Assembly: GCA_025350105.1 (NCBI GenBank)
Contig: JANXYJ010000037.1
Span: 1 to 64,000, forward strand
Length of the DNA: 64,000 nt
Source: Terriglobia bacterium
Lineage (GTDB): Bacteria; Acidobacteriota; Terriglobia; Bryobacterales; Bryobacteraceae
Reading direction: 5' to 3'
Made by a program: the position numbers and the translations under genes. Within the stretch, counting starts at the first letter, position 1. Every line of letters starts with the position of its first letter. Below, piece by piece: positions 58,589 through 64,000 of the stretch. The notes under the pieces were generated by a model. That model saw only the letters and a list, made by a program, of their open reading frames with translations, ran no database searches and was not told the DNA's origin.

Positions 58589-59211
58589 GAACCCTGCTGC
58601 CGGTTCTGGTCTCGATCGCGGCGTTTGCGGCGGATGTACCCACAAATTCCCAGAAAGTCACATTCTCGAAGTCCTTCCCCGGCTCCGCACCGGCGTTCTT
58701 CTCGGTGACCGTGGACCGCACCGGCGCGGCGACTTATAACGAATCCGAAGACCCCGACAACGTCGAAAAACTTAAACTGGAGCCAGCGCTGGTCAATCGC
58801 ATTTTCGATTTGGCGGAGAAGCTGGATCACTTCAAAAATCCGCTAGAATCAGGCCTCAAAGTGGCTAATATGGGCATGAAGACGGTGCGCTGGGAAAACG
58901 GAGATCAAAAACAGGAAACCAAATTTAACTACTCCACTAGTGAGGACGCGAAAGCGCTGACCGATGTTTTTGAGCGCATTGCGGAAAGCACGCGGATGCT
59001 GGTGGATCTGAATCGCGTGATCCGTCATGACCGGCTGGGTGTGAACGATGCAATTCTGCGCATTGCCATCGCCTGGGATGCCAAGCGTCTGGTGGCCACG
59101 CCGCAGTATCTGCCGGTGCTCGATCAAGTGGCGGCGAACGAAGCGTTCGTCCATATGGCTCGCGAACGGGCGGCGAGGATTGCCGAAGCCATTCGGGCGA
59201 TGCAACCATAG
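58585..59211 (+). CDS. Secreted protein of unknown function, acidobacterial
   Basis: The track starts at 58540; the ATG at 58585 overlaps the ruvC stop (ATGA) and gives signal peptide [17 protein letters not shown], 208 residues. The visible pattern ([33 protein letters not shown]-like helix, [22 protein letters not shown]) suggests a beta-sandwich N-terminal half followed by helices. I do not recognise a family. It is probably co-transcribed with ruvC and the TlpA-like gene 8 nt downstream. Confidence 0.7.
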   Translation: MRTLLPVLVSIAAFAADVPTNSQKVTFSKSFPGSAPAFFSVTVDRTGAATYNESEDPDNVEKLKLEPALVNRIFDLAEKLDHFKNPLESGLKVANMGMKTVRWENGDQKQETKFNYSTSEDAKALTDVFERIAESTRMLVDLNRVIRHDRLGVNDAILRIAIAWDAKRLVATPQYLPVLDQVAANEAFVHMARERAARIAEAIRAMQP

Positions 59212-59218
59212 ACTTGCC

Positions 59219-60487
59219 ATGAAGACCTGCTGCATTCTCGTTCTCGCATTTTCGCTAGGCCTGCGGGCACAAGAGACGGCTGCGGCTTCCGCTGCTTCCG
59301 ACGCCGAAAAGCGTGAACTGGCGGTGGCGATTCAGGAAGCAAATACCAGCGCCATGGATACCATTGCCGCGCTGGAAACTCACCTGGCCAAGCACCCGGC
59401 CACGCCTTTGCGTTTGGATATCTACAAATATTTAGCCAAAGCCTCGATCGAAGCGAAAGACGATGCGCGCACGGTCCGCTATGGGGTTCCGGTTAACGAT
59501 ATCGATGGTCCGATGGATATCAATCTTTTGGATCGCACGGCGGGGGCGCTGTTGCGCACCGGGGGCAAGGAAAACGCAGGCAAAGCCCTGGCCTACGCCA
59601 AGCGTATTGAAGACTATGTGATTCGCGTTCCGGTGCCCTCCGGCGGGCCTGATGCCGCAAAGAATCAGGAAGATCATGATCGCATTGTGGGGCGCACGCT
59701 GCTGTATCAAGCGCGCGCGCAAAATATTTTAGGTGACTTCGACGATGCTCGCAGAAAAGCGGCGCTGGCTTTTCTGGCCTATCCGGACACGCAATCTTCG
59801 CGGGAGCAATCCGATGCCTGGGAACATATGGGCCGCCATCAGGAAGCGATCGAGCGCTTGGCCGATGCTTTTGCGATTCCCGATCCTCGGGCAACGGTGA
59901 ACGACCGTGCGGCGGATCGCAAGCGACTGGGCGAGTTGTACAAAAAATTGCACGGAGATGAAAAAGGTTTAGGCGATGAGATTTTGGCGGCGTATGACCG
60001 GACCTCGGTGGCCGTCGAAAAAGAACTCAGCCAGTTGCGGGCACTGGATCCGAATATGGGTGTGACCGATCCGATGAAGTTTACGCTGGAGGCCTTGGGC
60101 GGCGGCAAACTGAACCTGGCCGCGTTGCGCGGGAAAGTGGTGATCTTCGATTTCTGGGCCACCTGGTGCGCGCCGTGTATCGCGCAGCACCCGCTTTACG
60201 AAGAAGTGAAGAAACGTTTTAGAGACCGCGACGACGTGTTGTTCTTGTCCGTGGATACCGACGAAGATCATGCGCCGGTGGATCATTTTTTGGCGGATCA
60301 CAAATGGACCGGCACGGTCTACTTCGATAGCGGCATGGTGAATTTGATGGCGATCAACTCCATTCCATCGACGATGATTGCCGACAAAACGGGACGCATG
60401 GTCAGCCGGATGGATGGCTATCTGGAAGATCGTTTTGTAGATCAGCTGACGGCGCGCATCAAAGCGGCGCTCGGCGTAATTCAATAA
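59219..60487 (+). CDS. Secreted TlpA/ResA-type thioredoxin-fold protein with N-terminal helical repeat domain
   Basis: The track ORF opens inside the previous gene; the ATG at 59219 gives signal peptide MKTCCILVLAFSLGLRAQ and 422 residues. Residues ~25-290 are helical with TPR-like hairpins (LYQARAQNILGDFDDARRKAA, AWEHMGRHQEAIERLADAF). The C-terminal TlpA domain has KVVIFDFWATWCAPCIAQHP (redox CxxC) and a cis-Pro loop INSIPSTMIADKTG. It is a periplasmic disulfide reductase, often for cytochrome c or copper-site maturation; the haem/copper proteins elsewhere in the window would be plausible clients. Confidence 0.87.
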   Translation: MKTCCILVLAFSLGLRAQETAAASAASDAEKRELAVAIQEANTSAMDTIAALETHLAKHPATPLRLDIYKYLAKASIEAKDDARTVRYGVPVNDIDGPMDINLLDRTAGALLRTGGKENAGKALAYAKRIEDYVIRVPVPSGGPDAAKNQEDHDRIVGRTLLYQARAQNILGDFDDARRKAALAFLAYPDTQSSREQSDAWEHMGRHQEAIERLADAFAIPDPRATVNDRAADRKRLGELYKKLHGDEKGLGDEILAAYDRTSVAVEKELSQLRALDPNMGVTDPMKFTLEALGGGKLNLAALRGKVVIFDFWATWCAPCIAQHPLYEEVKKRFRDRDDVLFLSVDTDEDHAPVDHFLADHKWTGTVYFDSGMVNLMAINSIPSTMIADKTGRMVSRMDGYLEDRFVDQLTARIKAALGVIQ

Positions 60488-60494
60488 ATAACCT

Positions 60495-61667
60495 ATGATG
60501 TTCAACCGGGTGATCTGGATCGTTCTCGATAGTGTGGGCATTGGCGAAATGCCCGACGCTGATAAATACGGTGACTGCGGTAGCGATACGCTGGGTAACA
60601 TTGCGCGTCAGCGGCGCTTGCATCTGCCGAATCTTTCGCGCCTCGGCTTGGCCAACATCAAGCCCATCACCGGATTGGCGCCGGTGTCTGAACCGGTGGG
60701 CGCTTACGGGCGTTGCGCGCTGGCATCACCAGGCAAAGATACTACCACGGGCCATTGGGAGATGGCGGGCATTCATTTGGAAAAACCGCTGCCCTTGTTT
60801 CCGCAGGGCTTTCCGCCGGAAATCATGCAGCCATTTGAGGCCAGCATCGGACGTTCGACGTTAGGCAACAAAGCTGCGTCGGGCACCGAGATCATCGACG
60901 AATTGGGCGAAGAGCACATGCGAACGGGCTCGCCTATTGTGTACACCTCGGCTGACAGTGTCTTTCAGATCGCTGCGCACGAGGAAATCATTCCTCTGTT
61001 TGAGTTGTACAAGATGTGCGAGACTGCGCGGGCGTTGCTCACCGGGCCGTACGAAGTGGGCCGCGTGATTGCACGGCCATTTGAAGGCGCGCCGGGTTCG
61101 TTTAAGCGCACCTCGAATCGTCATGATTACGCGACGGCGCCGCCCAAGGGAATGCTGCTGGATCAATTGCGCAGTAAGGGCGTGGAGATTTCCAGCGTTG
61201 GCAAAATCTTCGACGTGTTTTTGGGGCGGGGCATTGGCGATCACGAAAAGACCAAGACCAACGCCGACGGCATGGCCAAGACGCTAACCATGATGCAGCA
61301 ACAGGACGGTGGCTTGATCTTCGTCAATCTGGTTGACTTCGATATGCTTTACGGCCATCGTAACGATGTCGAGGGCTATGCGCGTGCGCTGGAAGAAGTG
61401 GACGCATGGCTGCCGACGCTGGAAGCGAAGCTTGCGCCGGGCGATTTGGCGATTCTTACCGCGGATCACGGATGCGATCCCACGACTCCTTCGACCGACC
61501 ATAGCCGCGAGTATGTGCCGGTGTTGGCGTTTGGCAATTACGCGAAACGCGCGGTGAATTTAGGCACGCGGGCCAGCTTGTCCGACATCGGTCAAACAGT
61601 GGCCGAAAACTTCGGCACGCACATCAGCAAAGGCAGCAGTTTTCTGGGCGAAATTACGGTCCCGTGA
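60495..61667 (+). CDS. deoB: Phosphopentomutase
   Basis: 390 residues. The alkaline-phosphatase-like core has [20 protein letters not shown] (metal Asp), [17 protein letters not shown] (Thr phosphorylated in catalysis), [30 protein letters not shown]-like [16 protein letters not shown], and [22 protein letters not shown] (metal ligands). It interconverts ribose-1-phosphate and ribose-5-phosphate in nucleoside salvage. Its last 14 nt overlap the convergent repeat-protein gene. Confidence 0.96.
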   Translation: MMFNRVIWIVLDSVGIGEMPDADKYGDCGSDTLGNIARQRRLHLPNLSRLGLANIKPITGLAPVSEPVGAYGRCALASPGKDTTTGHWEMAGIHLEKPLPLFPQGFPPEIMQPFEASIGRSTLGNKAASGTEIIDELGEEHMRTGSPIVYTSADSVFQIAAHEEIIPLFELYKMCETARALLTGPYEVGRVIARPFEGAPGSFKRTSNRHDYATAPPKGMLLDQLRSKGVEISSVGKIFDVFLGRGIGDHEKTKTNADGMAKTLTMMQQQDGGLIFVNLVDFDMLYGHRNDVEGYARALEEVDAWLPTLEAKLAPGDLAILTADHGCDPTTPSTDHSREYVPVLAFGNYAKRAVNLGTRASLSDIGQTVAENFGTHISKGSSFLGEITVP

Positions 61668-62670
61668 TCACCTTGGTGGGCGCAGGGGCCGCCGTGGCTT
61701 GTGGTGGTGCCACGGCTTTTGGTGAAGTTGGCGCAGTACCACAACTCCCCGTACACACGGTCTGCGAAACGACCACCGGCGCGCCCAAACGATTTGGGTC
61801 CGACGGCGAAACCTGCCTTACGCTGGTGGTTTCGGTCACGCTGCCATCCGCGCCTTTTTTGCGCACAGTGGTCTCCTGTTGCAATAGGGAATTAGCCGCG
61901 TTATCGCTGGAGGAACGGGTGGGCTGCTTGCCGTAGACCGTGACGTCCTGCACCTCGCTGCCATCGGCGGCCTTGGATGTGGTGATTACCTTCTGGCTCT
62001 CCAGCGCCAGCCGTCCGGTGATGTCGGGCTCGAAATGCGCGACTTGCGAAGTGGTTTTGTCGCCGGTCTTGTTTTCGTCCACCGTATTATGCGCGGCCTG
62101 ATAAAATTGGCCGCTGCTGTTCAGGCGGAAAACTTGTTCGTCCTGGTGGCTGCTGGCGTCTTTGGTGATGTCACCGGTGGTGACAACCGAGCGTTTCTCC
62201 ACTGGCTGTAGCCGTCCGTCCGCCGCCGCACGGGAAATCACCTCGTCTGTCGTATTGGTGTTGCCTTGCTTTTTGGTTTCAACGACACTTTTCTGGCTCA
62301 GTTGCATGTTGCCATTGGGATCGCCGCGATAGAGTGTGGAGTTGACCACCGAACTGCCATCCGGCCGCTTCTGTTCGTCGGTCACCGTGCGTTCGGTCAC
62401 CACCACCTGGCCACTGGTGCCGTAACGCTTTACGATGGTCTCCACTACCTTGCCATCCGGTCCTTCGCTGATGACGCGCGACTCGCTTTTCTCCAAAGGC
62501 ACGTCCCGCCCATCAGGACCCTTGGTCATCAGCGTACGGTTGCCATTGGCGTCCAATGCCGTGGAGGAATTGGCGGTGCGGTTCCCGTTAATGTCGGTTC
62601 GATATTCGGTTGATCTCGACTGTGCCAAAACCATTTCAGCGGAGAGGACTGCGAAAAGCCAAAGTTTCAC
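61654..62670 (-). CDS. Secreted beta-repeat protein of unknown function
   Basis: 338 residues with signal peptide [17 protein letters not shown]. The mature chain is built of ~35-40-residue units containing Asp-Gly-rich turns and Val/Thr strands: [141 protein letters not shown]. About seven units give an elongated beta structure resembling RHS/YD-like or propeller-type repeats but lacking the YD motif. The end is Pro/Ala-rich with one CTGSC Cys pair. No known function. Confidence 0.65.
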   Translation of the reverse strand: MKLWLFAVLSAEMVLAQSRSTEYRTDINGNRTANSSTALDANGNRTLMTKGPDGRDVPLEKSESRVISEGPDGKVVETIVKRYGTSGQVVVTERTVTDEQKRPDGSSVVNSTLYRGDPNGNMQLSQKSVVETKKQGNTNTTDEVISRAAADGRLQPVEKRSVVTTGDITKDASSHQDEQVFRLNSSGQFYQAAHNTVDENKTGDKTTSQVAHFEPDITGRLALESQKVITTSKAADGSEVQDVTVYGKQPTRSSSDNAANSLLQQETTVRKKGADGSVTETTSVRQVSPSDPNRLGAPVVVSQTVCTGSCGTAPTSPKAVAPPQATAAPAPTKVITGP

Positions 62671-62741
62671 GTCTCCAGGCTAAGGCGGAGGAGCCGGGAA
62701 TGCAATCGGGCGAAGGCCTTAGAAGAAGCTTCTTGAAGAAT

Positions 62742-63134
62742 CTAAAACGGCAGCCGGTGAGCCCGGTGCAGCACCCAAACGGCAATCCCGGCGCAAAGGG
62801 TGAATCCGCCGAAGATGGTCACCCAGACCAGTGCAAGATTGGGGAGCTCTCCGCCCACTGCGGGTTTCAGGGTGCGGCTGGGGAGCATACGTTGGTTCGC
62901 TCGAATGAAGCGCGCATCGCAGGTGAGGCAGCGCTGAATCTCGCTGCCCATGATGAACGCAAAGCTTTCGCGTCCGCCGCGCGCGTTGGCGCGAACCAAC
63001 ATCGATTTCTTATTGAGCCCCCGGCATGTCGGACAAAAGCCTTCGGGCCGCGATGGAGCTCGACTCGATTCGAATGAAGTGGCCGTAGTCGGGTTCACGC
63101 TAGAAATATCGGCGCGCGAAGTGAGTACCTCCAT
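62742..63134 (-). CDS. Membrane protein with N-terminal zinc-ribbon-like domain
   Basis: 130 residues from the ATG at 63134 (start uncertain; the first ~30 residues are unremarkable). CPTC in EGFCPTCRGLNKK and CLTC in EIQRCLTCDARF, spaced ~34 residues, form a probable four-Cys zinc ribbon. One C-terminal membrane helix follows (LALVWVTIFGGFTLCAGIAVWVL) and a short basic tail. Tail-anchored orientation would leave the ribbon in the cytoplasm. Unknown function. Confidence 0.65.
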   Translation of the reverse strand: MEVLTSRADISSVNPTTATSFESSRAPSRPEGFCPTCRGLNKKSMLVRANARGGRESFAFIMGSEIQRCLTCDARFIRANQRMLPSRTLKPAVGGELPNLALVWVTIFGGFTLCAGIAVWVLHRAHRLPF

Positions 63135-63254
63135 AGAACTTGACGGTGGCAGCGTACCGTTTTGTGTTCGTTAAAACTAAGGTTGGTCAAACTAAGGCCC
63201 AGCGCATCTAAATGGGGCCCACGGTGGTGCAGACCTCCACTAGAATAGATACAG

Positions 63255-64000
63255 GTGAAAACTTTCTACATCGAAACCTTCGGTTGCCAGATGAACGCGC
63301 ATGACTCCGAAAAGGTCATCGGGACGCTGCTAAGCGAAGGCTATCAGCAGGTGCCCACGCCGGCAGAAGCGGAGCTGGTGTTCTACAACACCTGCAGCAT
63401 CCGCGATAAAGCCGAGCAGAAAGTGTTTCACCGCCTGGACACATTTAAGAAAGAAAATAAGGGCAAGACCTTCGCCGTGCTGGGCTGCGTGGCGCAACAA
63501 GAGGGTGAAAAGATCTTCGAGAAAGCCCCGCATGTGAGCATGGTTTGCGGCTCCGCCAGCTACAATCAGTTGCCGCAAATGCTGGTTCAATTGGAATCCG
63601 GCAACAAGCGCGTGACCGGCCTTAGCCTGGAAACCGATCTGACGTTTGAGACGCCGCTTACCCGCCGCGACAATCCGTATCGCGCTTATCTCACCATCAT
63701 TGAGGGCTGCGACAAATCTTGTGCCTATTGTGTGGTCCCGTTCACCCGTGGGCCGGAGCGCAGCCGCACCAGCCAATCCGTCACCAAAGAAGCGCGCGAG
63801 CTGGCGCAAATGGGCTACAGCGAAATTCAACTGCTGGGCCAAACGGTGAATAGTTACGTCGATCCTTCGCCAGCGGGTTGGGACTTCGCTACACTGCTGG
63901 ATCAAGTAGGCCGCATTCCCGGTATTCGCCGCGTGCGTTTCATGACCTCGCACCCGCGGGACTTCACGCAAGCGATTGTGGACAAGATCGACGCCAATCC
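63255..64000 (+). CDS. miaB: tRNA-2-methylthio-N6-dimethylallyladenosine synthase (partial, 5' part)
   Basis: Not in the ORF track because it runs off the right edge. It begins at GTG (63255) with VKTFYIETFGCQMNAHDSEK, the MiaB N-terminal cluster domain. Further Cys are in YNTCSIRDKAEQK and VLGCVAQQEG; the radical SAM motif CxxxCxxC is EGCDKSCAYCVVPFTRG. YRAYLTIIEGCDKSC and the RERSR-like GPERSR element point to MiaB rather than RimO or MtaB. It methylthiolates i6A37 of tRNAs reading UNN codons. About 248 residues are visible. Confidence 0.92.
   Translation, partial: MKTFYIETFGCQMNAHDSEKVIGTLLSEGYQQVPTPAEAELVFYNTCSIRDKAEQKVFHRLDTFKKENKGKTFAVLGCVAQQEGEKIFEKAPHVSMVCGSASYNQLPQMLVQLESGNKRVTGLSLETDLTFETPLTRRDNPYRAYLTIIEGCDKSCAYCVVPFTRGPERSRTSQSVTKEARELAQMGYSEIQLLGQTVNSYVDPSPAGWDFATLLDQVGRIPGIRRVRFMTSHPRDFTQAIVDKIDAN

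Overview
The window looks like chromosomal DNA of an acidobacterium, most likely of the Solibacter/Bryobacter type. This is an inference from protein families, not from a 16S gene. The supporting families are an 821-1825 protein of the 'VWFA-related Acidobacterial' kind, two orphan PQQ-propeller proteins, repeated cytochrome c/copper-monooxygenase-like secreted proteins, and many secreted proteins of unknown function. Both strands are densely coded, with many short overlaps between genes.

Layout. 1-6.8 kb: the end of an Fe-S scaffold gene, an AlkA-like glycosylase, a VWA protein, and a minus-strand operon of a tail-anchored repeat protein (seven GEFTRMF-type motifs) followed by two glycosyltransferases, the second fused to a methyltransferase. 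6.9-14.6 kb: a secreted haem/copper protein, a thioesterase, a small bicistron with a RelA/SpoT-like protein (candidate toxin-antitoxin), pgk, two PQQ-type propeller proteins and tRNA-Ser(GCT). 14.6-16.1 kb: gene remnants (formaldehyde dehydrogenase, copper-monooxygenase-like and a DUF) around an intact GlcG-like gene. 16.1-29 kb: secreted and surface functions (phosphotriesterase-like, GH88, TPR, porin-like, phosphatase), rnhA, a four-gene secreted-protein operon and an MFS transporter. 29-36 kb: a GT-C-like membrane protein, an MlaF-like ATPase, mobA, a lytic transglycosylase with an AMIN/amidase gene, and a CHAD protein. 36-44 kb: an orphan kinase-like protein, mazEF, gyrA, a Sel1-repeat protein, larE and vapBC. 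44-55 kb: an SSS symporter, a 56-residue membrane protein and a PIG-L deacetylase in one operon, then a lytic transglycosylase, a sugar-permease-like protein, nuoI, STAS, a histidine kinase, a response regulator, an SMR transporter and higBA. 55-64 kb: an NHL-repeat protein, a mini zinc-ribbon with DUF2461, yebC, ruvC, a TlpA-like protein, deoB, a secreted repeat protein, a zinc-ribbon membrane protein and the start of miaB.

Themes. Four toxin-antitoxin-like loci occur in 64 kb. Short tandem duplications are frequent and several of them duplicate the end of a gene with its stop codon. At least five copies of a REP-like dispersed element sit between genes. The two most interesting unknowns are the tail-anchored GEFTRMF-repeat protein with a kinase-N-lobe-like head, and the coupled RelA/SpoT-like bicistron. 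All functional calls come from reading motifs by eye; no database search was run.
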